DNA of 19,787 nt from Lachnospiraceae bacterium. Its GTDB lineage: Bacteria > Bacillota > Clostridia > Lachnospirales > Lachnospiraceae. The stretch covers positions 1 through 19,787 of the forward strand of contig CAAFXG010000182.1 in assembly GCA_900766925.1 (NCBI GenBank). Direction: 5' to 3'. A program made the position numbers and the translations under genes. Of this stretch, positions 1 through 7,490 are shown in pieces (the stretch's first letter is position 1; every line of letters begins with the position of its first letter). The notes beneath the pieces are model-generated. The model did not search any database and was not told where the DNA came from. It saw only the letters and a list, made by a program, of their open reading frames with translations.

Positions 1-15
1 GGGGTTTTGCCAGCC

Positions 16-84
16 CTTCCAGGGCAAGATCTCTTCCCGCCCGCCCTGATGTCAAGCTATCTTGAAGAGATCTTGCACTGGAAG
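16..84. repeat. 21-bp inverted repeat, one mismatch
   Basis: The arms at 16-36 and 64-84 are reverse complements with a single mismatch; the inner 12 bp (24-35 against 65-76, gcaagatctctt/aagagatcttgc) are perfect. The loop is 27 nt. The right arm runs into the first copy of the 55-bp tandem array, so the inverted repeat probably arose by inversion or template switching within that array. It could fold into a long stem in RNA or as a cruciform. No function can be assigned from sequence. Confidence 0.75.
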
Positions 85-245
85 AGCAAACAAAGCCCGC
101 TATTGTCAAGCCAACCCAAAGCGACGGTGCACTGGGAGAGCGGGCAAAGGCCCGCTATTGTCAAGCCAACCCAAAGCGACGGTGCACTGAGAGGGCGGGC
201 AAAGGCCCGCCTATATGTGTTTAAGCGGGCCTTAGCCCGCCCTCC
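39..245. repeat. About 3.5 copies of a 55-bp tandem repeat with GC-rich hairpins
   Basis: Copies begin with gcccgc at 39, 95, 150 and 205, a period of 55-56 bp. The copies at 95-149 and 150-204 differ at only about two positions. The copy at 39-94 is diverged in its centre, and the last copy soon degenerates. Each unit carries the blocks gtcaagc and tgcactg. Copy junctions form perfect GC-rich stems: 140-155 (gcgggc/gcccgc), 194-211 (ggcgggc/gcccgcc) and 225-240 (gcgggc/gcccgc), each with a 4-nt loop. The interval 1-354 has no credible gene and lies directly downstream of the last gene of the polysaccharide operon, so the hairpins may limit read-through or 3' decay, although no clear U-tract follows them. 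Confidence 0.8.
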
Positions 246-354
246 CAGCCGTTAGTGCAACCCTTGCATAAGCCCCCCCCAGTCCATCCAGTCTTGCTAT
301 ATGATAAAAGGAATGCAATTTACCCCACCCTCAGTACCATACCATATTTACGAT

Positions 355-1488
355 TCAGCCAACTCCATACTTCCTCCTAACCCGTTTCATCCATATCTCC
401 AGACAAGTTCTCGAAAAAGGCATCAGGACGGTGCCGAGAGGATCAAAGCGCACCATACGCCACCTGCGTTCAAATCTGCGCAACGCCCTGTGAGCGAACG
501 ATTCGCCCTTAATGATGTTTCGCTTGTCATATTGTCCGAAGTTGCCTCCAGCCTCCATTTCTTCCAAAAGAAGTAGGCCTTCCTTTTCGTCGGGAGCACA
601 TAAGAGCAAATCCCTGTCCATTCCGAAAACCCTTACCAACACATATTGTGTACCGCCGACAAACTTCATCAGTCCAAGCCTTTTGAACAGGGACAACACC
701 TCTTCTTTCTTCCCTGGCATACACTCCATACAGGCCATCTGCGTGAAACACAAATCCATCAACTGCCTTAGCCCCACACCCTCATACACATAATGGCTAT
801 ATACATGCAACAGTTGGTGCACAAGCTGAAAGTCAACAGTCGGAAAACAGTTCTTTCCCGTTCGGTTGGCAAACTGTCGCTCGCTTTCCTTCTTGAAGAA
901 TTTCCCAAGAATCCTGTTAAACTTCGGACTGTTCCTGTTCACGGGAATCCAATGGGCCTCCACCTCCACATCCTCAAACGCATGAAAATGAATGTGCTTC
1001 TGGTCAAACTCCCGTGTAGGAGCAGACTTCATCACATAGTCAATCACCTTTTCTCTCGAAGCATCCACCCACACATCAATATCGCCGCATTGCCGATACA
1101 GTCCAAGCTGATGCGCTTTCATCTCTAAGCTCTTGTCTCTAAACTTATAAAGCTCCGCCACCCCTTGTCCCTTCAAGATGCAACCCCTCATGCCCTTCTC
1201 TGCGAGCAACTGTTGCAAATCGTGGCATCTTCTGTTCACCAGTTCATTCCGGGTTTGAATCTGAGCTGTCAAGGCAAGCCATTGCATTTTCAGCGAAGCA
1301 GGCAAACAAGAAGTTTGCTCCTTGGGCAGCCGTTGCACACCAAAGAAAGCCACACCCACCACAGCCTGTTTCTTTGCCGTTCCAAACAAATCCACCCACT
1401 CCTCAGTGGATGGCACATGCGACAAAACCACTTGCCTTCCAATCGCTATGCGAATCAGTTCAAAGAAAAGATAGTCCATTTTCTCCAT
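355..1488 (-). CDS. Nucleotidyltransferase-fold family protein (NTP_transf_5 type)
   Basis: A 377-residue protein resembling the uncharacterised nucleotidyltransferase family often found in Bacteroidetes polysaccharide loci. Visible motifs are LKGQG at 105-109, GDIDVWVD at 135-142 (the G-D-x-D metal-binding motif of the polymerase-beta-like fold), a possible third acid in VEAHW at about residue 177, and GVGLRQLMDLC at 237-247. The start at 1488 is ATG. It is the last gene of the operon, separated from licD by a 277-bp gap that holds only remnants. Its GC content looks higher than that of the wzy-GT4 part of the operon, suggesting a separate origin. Substrate and product are unknown; a role in modifying the polysaccharide or a carrier is inferred only from location. 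Confidence 0.8.
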   Translation of the reverse strand: MEKMDYLFFELIRIAIGRQVVLSHVPSTEEWVDLFGTAKKQAVVGVAFFGVQRLPKEQTSCLPASLKMQWLALTAQIQTRNELVNRRCHDLQQLLAEKGMRGCILKGQGVAELYKFRDKSLEMKAHQLGLYRQCGDIDVWVDASREKVIDYVMKSAPTREFDQKHIHFHAFEDVEVEAHWIPVNRNSPKFNRILGKFFKKESERQFANRTGKNCFPTVDFQLVHQLLHVYSHYVYEGVGLRQLMDLCFTQMACMECMPGKKEEVLSLFKRLGLMKFVGGTQYVLVRVFGMDRDLLLCAPDEKEGLLLLEEMEAGGNFGQYDKRNIIKGESFAHRALRRFERRWRMVRFDPLGTVLMPFSRTCLEIWMKRVRRKYGVG

Positions 1489-1502
1489 TGTTATCTGATA
1501 AA

Positions 1503-1696
1503 CTACTGTTCAATCGAATGCTCTCTTATGTCATCAATCCAACTCAGAACCTTCCTCTCTGTTCTTTGGGTATTTCCATCACACCTTACGACAATTGTAT
1601 CTTGTACAACTCCTTCTTCCTTGAATTAGCATTGTAGGATTCAGGCTTGCCAGCATACACAAACGAGAAATGGCTTGTAACAGTTTTCCGTCGCAT
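1503..1696 (-). pseudogene. Possible remnant of a small frameshifted ORF
   Basis: The 277-bp gap between licD and the NTP_transf_5 gene holds no intact gene. It does hold two consecutive open stretches in different frames: an ATG-initiated 36-codon frame (1696 to stop at 1586) and a 40-codon stop-bounded frame without ATG (1625 to stop at 1503). They overlap at about 1586-1625, so one indel would join them into a product of roughly 65 residues ending ...DIREHSIEQ. The stop lies 14 nt before the downstream ATG, as expected for an operon member. I do not recognise the product, and short open stretches can arise by chance. Confidence 0.25.
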
Positions 1697-1765
1697 ATAA
1701 CAATAATGGTTGTACTAAGTTATATTTGATTCATCTGCTTCCCATAATTCATAGGAAGAACAATG

Positions 1766-2632
1766 CTAAAACAAATATTTTTCGTCAGACTTGTCATCGT
1801 ATCTATATTCACCGAGAGCCCACTTGCTGGCATGCTGTTCATACTTGATACGCTTCATGGATGGCACTTTCATGTAGTCTCCAAATCGGTCAGAAAGGAA
1901 CTGTTCCAGTCCTCCAGCCACATTCAGTTCTATCATTTCGAAAGGAACTCTTTTTATAGTAGAAAAATGCTCGTACTTGTAGGTTCCGTTCTTCAACAAT
2001 GCTTTACCGAGATAGTTGCAATAGAAATTAGTCTTCTTGTGGCGAAAGGCATATACTTGCTTCAGTCCGAAGTTCAAAAGGAATCTTTTAGGCAGGATTT
2101 TCATACATTGAAGCATGTAATATACCGCACCACCTCTTCGTTTGTACTCTTTATTGGCAAGTCCTTTCACAATGAGATATTTTGCCCAAAAATACTGCCA
2201 ATACCTCTGTAGCATATTGTCAGGACATGTATGAAGAATAAAAATATCCACATACACACCTTGGTGAACATGCCAATCCTTGAGAATCTCTTCTTCAAAA
2301 TAAGAATTGTTGAGACGCACCTTTGCAGTAATGACCTTTCCTTTAGATGCACCAAGTTCTTGGAGATAATATTTTTCTTTGTCTCCGTATTTATGGAACG
2401 CATCACGAAACTGCTCATATTCATCAGGTGTCATAAACACGTCAAGGTCATCATCCCAAGGAATGAAACCACCGTGACGTTTAGCACCTAATGCAGAACC
2501 GCCCATCAAACGATAGGTGATATTATGCTTTTGACAGAACTGATCAATATCATAGGCGATATTCAGAATCACGTTCTGCAATTCCTTGATTCCCCAATCG
2601 TCTGGGGTATCAGTACGCATTAATTTATTCAT
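1766..2632 (-). CDS. LicD-family phosphotransferase
   Basis: A 288-residue member of the LicD/fukutin-related family, which transfers a phospho-alcohol from a CDP-activated donor to a sugar. The signature is clear: GGSALGA at 44-50 and IPWDDDLDV at 57-65, where the acidic cluster is the nucleotidyltransferase-fold metal site. No signal peptide is visible, so it probably acts in the cytoplasm on the lipid-linked repeat unit. It overlaps the upstream FrhB-like frame by 8 nt (start 2632, upstream stop at 2625). The classical substrate is CDP-choline, but the locus has no LicA/LicC-like choline genes and does have a TagD-like cytidylyltransferase. CDP-glycerol or a related CDP-polyol is therefore the more likely donor here; that is inference. 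Confidence 0.88.
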   Translation of the reverse strand: MNKLMRTDTPDDWGIKELQNVILNIAYDIDQFCQKHNITYRLMGGSALGAKRHGGFIPWDDDLDVFMTPDEYEQFRDAFHKYGDKEKYYLQELGASKGKVITAKVRLNNSYFEEEILKDWHVHQGVYVDIFILHTCPDNMLQRYWQYFWAKYLIVKGLANKEYKRRGGAVYYMLQCMKILPKRFLLNFGLKQVYAFRHKKTNFYCNYLGKALLKNGTYKYEHFSTIKRVPFEMIELNVAGGLEQFLSDRFGDYMKVPSMKRIKYEQHASKWALGEYRYDDKSDEKYLF

Positions 2633-3840
2633 ATTTCATTCTTTTATCCATTAACTTTCTTACAAGCTTTCTTATAGGGGTAGGAATGGCATAATACAGG
2701 TCAAACACCCATTTGCGTTTTGAAACAAGATATTTGTCTACAACTGCATCGTATCCCTTTAGATTCCAATCCTCAAAAAAGGTATCTCTACTCTTTGGCT
2801 TCTTGGTTGCGCAACCAAGACATCCATTATGCTCTATTGCAAAATCAATCGGGATCGAGTGAACGCCACTCAGGTTTCTCTGTATCTGAGCAAACGCCTT
2901 ATGCCCTTTTTCTGTATTCAACAGAATACAGGACACTCCCTTTTTGCTGTCCAACCCAAGTTGTGCCTTTTCAATACCCCAAAAATCGGCCAGTGTTATG
3001 TCGGAACATCTTTCAGGCTTTGCCCATTGGCATTGGTAACATGACGGACGCAGCGAGATATGTTTTTGAAATCCAAAATAGAAAGGATCTTGATAGTGCA
3101 TTCTCAGTATGGATTTCTCTACCCCGTCTTTTTCATACACCAGCTTTAGCGTTTGAGGATGAAGCACTTTATTGCATTTATGCCTAAACTCTATGCTTTT
3201 CACCTTGCCATATCGTTTCCCATTCCATACAAGATTTTCGTCAAATAGTTTTTGATTGGGTACGCCATGACATACAAAATCAACTAACAAGAGTTTATCA
3301 TCGTTTTTCCCGGCAAGGTAATTTCGTAAAGCCTGCACCTGACAGGGAGTACCGGCAAACAGAACGCTCAGACCAGCTTGCAAATCATCTTTTACCCTCG
3401 AAAATATACTGGAACAGTCACTTTGCAAGTACTTGGATTTGCACAAAGGCAGCAAGTCTTCCTTACGGCTAATTCTTTTATGACGCAATTTCAAATCAGG
3501 ATTGAATGCAGCACCATAAACTACGCCGCCAGCATTCAGGACGCAAGTTGCAAGTAGAAAAAATACCCCCCCCAGATGAGCCAGAATCCTTTACATTCCC
3601 ATCTGTTGCATAAGCAGAGTATGCGTTTTCGGCTTTGCCATTCAAACAAACATTTAGTGCAGGACACATCTTCTTACAGACACCACAATCAATACACAAG
3701 TCCTCATTTACCAGTGGATAGAAAAAACCTTCGCTATCCACTGAAAAAGAGATGCAATGTTTAGGGCACACGTCACCACACATCTTACATCCAGTGCAAG
3801 ATGACTTGGGCAACGTCACTATGCTATTACTTCTTGTCAT
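2625..3840 (-). pseudogene. FrhB-like 4Fe-4S protein (F420 hydrogenase beta-subunit family), split by frameshift
   Basis: Two adjacent frames make one family member. The first (3840 to 3496) has two ferredoxin-type clusters, C15xxC18xxC21xxxC25 and C49xxC52xxC55xxxC59, then SSGG, after which it turns to non-family sequence. The second (ending at 2625; its first ATG is at 3494) has GTPCQ, CHGVP, LRPSC and DITLADFW, typical of the FrhB C-terminal domain. The shift lies in a run of eight G on the coding strand (plus-strand C at 3566-3573). With seven G the protein reads SSGGVFFLLATCVLNAGG and is 404 residues, close to the 414-residue homologue at 11951-13195. It overlaps the upstream cytidylyltransferase by 14 nt. 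It may be a phase-variable tract, a mutation or a sequencing error. The substrate is unknown; F420 metabolism itself is unlikely. Confidence 0.85.
3566..3573 (-). repeat. G8 homopolymer at the frameshift point of the FrhB-like gene
   Basis: Eight consecutive C on the plus strand (G8 on the coding strand) encode the Gly-Gly of the conserved SGG motif. Seven would keep the gene in frame. Tracts of this length are prone to slipped-strand mispairing during replication and also to indel errors in sequencing. Confidence 0.85.
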
Positions 3841-4252
3841 TTACTTTTTCTCTTAACATAGAGGAACTGATACCTTCCGTATGGCTTAAGTATTCAATTT
3901 TTGCTCCATATTTAGCAAACTCTTCCTCATAGTGATTGTACAATTCAGTACCTTTCCATTCGTCACCATGAAACATCACATCAAAGTGGCGAGTCTTTAG
4001 GAACACGACTTTATCCATTGTCGTTTGTGGAACCACTTCATCAACGTACTTGATAGCCTCAACAATAGCTGCACGCTGTTCGTATGGAATAATCGGGATC
4101 TTGTGCTTATAGGATTCAACACATTCGTCAGTACTAACACCAACGATAAGATATTCACACTGTTCCTTTGCTCGTCGGATGATATTCAAATGACCGATAT
4201 GGAACATGTCGAACACACCAGTGGTATAACCAATCTTGTATTTCTTTTCCAT
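3827..4252 (-). CDS. Glycerol-3-phosphate cytidylyltransferase-like protein (TagD type)
   Basis: A 141-residue cytidylyltransferase of the TagD/nucleotidyltransferase-like superfamily, about the length of TagD. It shows the ATP/CTP-binding HIGH motif at 18-21 (FDMFHIGHL) and the C-terminal TEGISSSMLR motif, matching the TagD RTEGIST-type signature. The expected reaction is CTP + glycerol 3-phosphate to CDP-glycerol + PPi in the cytosol. The ATG at 4252 (MEKKYKIGYTTG) is preferred over the upstream ATG at 4333, which would overlap the upstream GT2 gene and add 27 residues without family similarity. It sits two genes upstream of a LicD-family transferase, suggesting that its CDP-activated product is consumed there. 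Related enzymes accept other phospho-alcohols, so the substrate is not certain. Confidence 0.87.
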   Translation of the reverse strand: MEKKYKIGYTTGVFDMFHIGHLNIIRRAKEQCEYLIVGVSTDECVESYKHKIPIIPYEQRAAIVEAIKYVDEVVPQTTMDKVVFLKTRHFDVMFHGDEWKGTELYNHYEEEFAKYGAKIEYLSHTEGISSSMLREKVNDKK

Positions 4253-4263
4253 TGTATATTGTT

Positions 4264-5088
4264 TTATTTTCTCGCAAAAGTTTGAAACACCCATCCTCGG
4301 ACACGATTGGGCATTGCTACCTGAACCGCCCAACGGATGGTCACATTATATAGATACCGTGGCCAAGAGATAACCTTATGGTCAAGCATATACTTCTGCA
4401 GTCGGGCCTCGCTCTTGAAATATTTCATGCCACCTCTACGCTGATACATTTCTTCACCAACGCGGACATTCACAAGGTTCTCTTGAATGTTGTAAAATTG
4501 ATAGCCGCTAAGAGCGAGACGAATCCAGAGGTAATAGTCCTCCTCACAATACCAGTCCAGATAGCCACCCACCTTCATCACGTTGCTCTTCTTGAGCATA
4601 ACTGTCACAAGATTCATCGGGCAACGGCTCTTCAGATATGCCTTGATGTCCGCATCATGCTCAGGCACTATGCGAGTACCAACCACATTGTCCGTCTGAT
4701 GGATAAACTCATTAATCAGTCCACCCACCACGCTCACCTCAGGATGTTCCTCAAATGCCTTCAGTTGTTTCTCGAAGCGGTCAGGCACAGAAATGTCGTC
4801 CGCATCCATCACGGCACACAGTTCATTCCTTGCCGCCTCCAATCCCGTTTGGCGAGCAATGGCATGTCCCCTGTTCTGCTCCAACTGTATCACTTTCATG
4901 ATGCCCGTCTTATTTTTCAAAGTATTTATAGTATCGAGCATAATAACAGGAACTGGCCCATCTACTACGAGTATGATCTCGTCAGGCGGACAAGTCTGGT
5001 TATAAATGCTCAATACGGCTTCTGCAAAGTCTGCCGTGTTGTCATTCTTATAGACAGACATGCAAACTGAAAAACTTAAATTGTTCAT
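4264..5088 (-). CDS. Family 2 glycosyltransferase
   Basis: A 274-residue GT2 (GT-A fold) enzyme. The N-terminal FSVCMSVYKND (6-16), VVDGPV (41-46), QNRGHAIARQTGL (71-83) and the DxD-type metal/nucleotide-sugar motif MDADD (94-98) are all present, followed by a region typical of the acceptor-binding half. No membrane segment is evident, so it is cytosolic or membrane-associated. It probably adds one sugar to the lipid-linked repeat unit; donor and linkage cannot be read from sequence. The stop lies 11 nt before the cytidylyltransferase ATG. GC content appears higher than in the neighbouring wzy and GT4 genes, suggesting mosaic origin of the operon. Confidence 0.9.
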   Translation of the reverse strand: MNNLSFSVCMSVYKNDNTADFAEAVLSIYNQTCPPDEIILVVDGPVPVIMLDTINTLKNKTGIMKVIQLEQNRGHAIARQTGLEAARNELCAVMDADDISVPDRFEKQLKAFEEHPEVSVVGGLINEFIHQTDNVVGTRIVPEHDADIKAYLKSRCPMNLVTVMLKKSNVMKVGGYLDWYCEEDYYLWIRLALSGYQFYNIQENLVNVRVGEEMYQRRGGMKYFKSEARLQKYMLDHKVISWPRYLYNVTIRWAVQVAMPNRVRGWVFQTFARK

Positions 5089-5150
5089 ATTAATATCAAA
5101 TAGAGCATATACATGTCATTGTCATATAGACTTTTATTAATATTGTAGTT

Positions 5151-6056
5151 CTATGATTTTTTCAGAAGAAATGCATACAAAGAAGGAATATATCGATGCA
5201 AAAAATGTGCAAAGAGTATTACGGGAACAAAGACCTTTCGCCATCGCATAGAAAACTCTAATTGGTCGTGAACAGAGTGTGTAGGTTTTGAGAAATATTC
5301 TGCACGTTGAGAGAATGTCATATTGCTTATCTTCACACATTCCTGTTTTAAATTGTAATTATCAGCATCACAACTACCGCAATAACCACTTGTTATTACA
5401 ACTGGAAAACCTGCTTTATTGGCCCTCATGCCATAATCATTATCCGCAGCACCATGCCAATAACATTTAGGAAATATTCCAATAGTATCAACAACTTCTC
5501 TTGAAACCATTAAAATATTGGCATTTACAATATCACATCTTTGTGGATCTCCATTAGGATATAGTCTATGAAATCTCTTAAATATAAATCCGTTAGCTTT
5601 TCTGCCGCCAAACGATCTCTTTGTATGATCACTCTTCCATGTGGTATTTCCACAATAAACCCCTCCTTTGCCGTATATCTTTTTGCAATAATCGTGAGCT
5701 GCGAACAATTCCTCAAAAAGGTTGTTCCATACATCCGTATCATCATTCAAAAGAAGAAAGAAGTCGAAACTTCCATTCTTTATAGCGCATTCCCATGCTA
5801 AGCGCATGCCACCTGCCCAATAAGCATTCCCATCAGCCTCAATTATGTGTAAAACTTCACCTTCTAGGCATTTCCTGACCGCTTCTGGAGTGCCATCTGT
5901 GCACCCATCATTTGTTAGAAAGACCGAAATGCAAATATTGTCTTTAAAAGTAGAGTTGTAATCCAACAATGCTTTTTTTAAGTTCAACAAACACGAAATT
6001 GTTAAATCCTTTCGATTAAAACAAGTTAATAATACTGCAATATTTATTTCTGTCAT
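5151..6056 (-). CDS. Family 2 glycosyltransferase (rhamnosyltransferase-like)
   Basis: A 301-residue GT2 enzyme from the chosen ATG at 6056 (MTEINIAVLLTCFNR). A longer in-frame start at 6122 would overlap the polymerase gene and prepends sequence unlike the family. Motifs are TCFNR at 11-15, NDGCTDGT at 49-56, WAGGM at 80-84 and NDDTD at 104-108 (the DxD region). The overall pattern resembles the GT2 subfamily annotated as rhamnosyltransferases, but the sugar is not determinable. Its ATG is 7 nt after the polymerase stop, supporting cotranscription. A 62-bp spacer without visible features separates it from the next GT2 gene. Confidence 0.87.
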   Translation of the reverse strand: MTEINIAVLLTCFNRKDLTISCLLNLKKALLDYNSTFKDNICISVFLTNDGCTDGTPEAVRKCLEGEVLHIIEADGNAYWAGGMRLAWECAIKNGSFDFFLLLNDDTDVWNNLFEELFAAHDYCKKIYGKGGVYCGNTTWKSDHTKRSFGGRKANGFIFKRFHRLYPNGDPQRCDIVNANILMVSREVVDTIGIFPKCYWHGAADNDYGMRANKAGFPVVITSGYCGSCDADNYNLKQECVKISNMTFSQRAEYFSKPTHSVHDQLEFSMRWRKVFVPVILFAHFLHRYIPSLYAFLLKKS

Positions 6057-6063
6057 AAGGCTA

Positions 6064-7269
6064 TTAGATTTCAAGTTTTCTCTTTTTTCCAGAATCGAAT
6101 GGTTGTGGAGAGCACAACCCAATTATTATAATGAGATTATATATTATGGTGTAAATTTGACCTTCACATGAAAACATCGTTAGAAAGATCGCAATAACCA
6201 ACAAGGGATACTTAAATTGGCTACATAAGCGTAAGGACCCTTTGCATATACCATAAAAACACAGTCCACCTAGAAAGACGCCAGATGTGGCAAATATCAC
6301 AGTCCAACTGTTTGTTACAAGAAATGGATTTAGACGCATGCCGTTAGCTGCGGGATAATGTCCTATTAAATCATTAAATTCGGCATTACCACAACCAAAT
6401 ATGGGATAATCTAACCACATCCTTAATGGTATTGACACAGAGTAATAACGTGCAAATGAAGACATAGATTCATCAGTGCCCAACATTAGCTTATAAAAAA
6501 TAGCATCGAAGTTAGCCATAATAGAAATATAAGCAACAATACCAAAACCAGCAAAAACTAGTAATGACGAAAAACTACGTTGTTTCTGCTGAATGACTTG
6601 ATAGAATAATATACATAGTGCAATGATTATTCCAGCTGAAGACATAGTTGTAAAAATAGCAATTAGGAAAACTGCAGAAATCTTATCAATGATTTTATTT
6701 CTATTAATTTGATAATAAAACAGCAACGCTATATTGAGATAAATCTGATAGACTCCGGGCTCTCTAAAAATACCACTATTACGAGATGTCCATCGTGTCA
6801 GATGTGCATATAAAAAATTTGTGGCATATGTTTCTCCGACTCCACCTTCAAAAACAACAGGCATGAGTGTTCCAAGTCCTAAATAGTTTGTCGCAACATA
6901 CATTACAATAGAGACTAATGCAAAAAAGAATGCCACTTGGTAATATGACATCTGTATATTAGTTAACTCCGTTTTTTTTATAATAAGAAACAACAAAGAG
7001 AACAAAAACAATTTGTAAAAATAGGTCTCAGAACTGAACAGATGTACAATACCTACTATGAGAGCAACAAGCATCAGACAATAGAGTGCTTGGGCATTGC
7101 ATTTTGATCTGTTATCAAGTTTCAAAAATATTAGAAAACAGATGCATTGAACAATATACATCACAGGCCCAAGTCCAAGATTACCGCTCCATAGTATCAC
7201 ATCAGTATTGAAATAGAATATCAATAAAGCGGCAATAAAGTGTCTATGAGTTTTAAAAAGTTCCAACAT
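6064..7269 (-). CDS. O-antigen/capsule polymerase-like membrane protein (Wzy type)
   Basis: A highly hydrophobic protein of about 401 residues with roughly ten or more predicted membrane spans. A conserved SGIFREPGVYQ motif in a periplasmic-type loop is typical of the Wzy/WaaL O-antigen polymerase/ligase superfamily. Wzy proteins polymerise undecaprenyl-linked repeat units in the periplasm after Wzx flipping. I start at the ATG at 7269 (MLELFKTH); the frame can be extended to a TTG at 7299, which seems less likely. A Wzx in the same operon and no other candidate polymerase favour the polymerase call over ligase. A 221-bp spacer precedes it, so a secondary promoter is possible. Confidence 0.85.
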   Translation of the reverse strand: MLELFKTHRHFIAALLIFYFNTDVILWSGNLGLGPVMYIVQCICFLIFLKLDNRSKCNAQALYCLMLVALIVGIVHLFSSETYFYKLFLFSLLFLIIKKTELTNIQMSYYQVAFFFALVSIVMYVATNYLGLGTLMPVVFEGGVGETYATNFLYAHLTRWTSRNSGIFREPGVYQIYLNIALLFYYQINRNKIIDKISAVFLIAIFTTMSSAGIIIALCILFYQVIQQKQRSFSSLLVFAGFGIVAYISIMANFDAIFYKLMLGTDESMSSFARYYSVSIPLRMWLDYPIFGCGNAEFNDLIGHYPAANGMRLNPFLVTNSWTVIFATSGVFLGGLCFYGICKGSLRLCSQFKYPLLVIAIFLTMFSCEGQIYTIIYNLIIIIGLCSPQPFDSGKKRKLEI

Positions 7270-7490
7270 AATCTTTAAGTTTGTGTCATCCAAATTCAAC
7301 CATCACAAATGGTACCACATTTTTGCAGTTCCAATAGGAGGGTGTCCGTAAAGTGAATAGTTTATAATTGGTTGTGTGATTCTAGTGCTGATACTGATTG
7401 TGAAAAACAGATGTCTTTCACAATATCATTTACCAATTATTATTTGCATCTACAATTCAATAAGGCATCTGACTACCAGAATGCATATTA

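Noticed and set aside
39..245. Possible CRISPR array
   Set aside because: The whole 55-bp unit is repeated, with no variable spacers between constant repeats and no cas genes; it is an ordinary tandem repeat.
4378..5070. 230-codon plus-strand open frame opposite the GT2 gene
   Set aside because: It lies antisense to a clear GT2 gene and its translation is rich in His, Leu and Ile without recognisable motifs; it is a shadow frame.
6064..7269. O-antigen ligase (WaaL)
   Set aside because: It belongs to the same superfamily, but a Wzx-dependent operon needs a polymerase and no other candidate is present; polymerase is preferred, not proven.
7270..7299. Longer TTG start for the polymerase
   Set aside because: The ATG at 7269 is immediately downstream and the extra ten residues show no family similarity.
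7270..7490. Small gene or solo IS end in the spacer before the polymerase gene
   Set aside because: Both strands are broken by frequent stops. The ggagggtgtc string also occurs near the IS66 relic, but a single 10-mer is not enough to call an element end.
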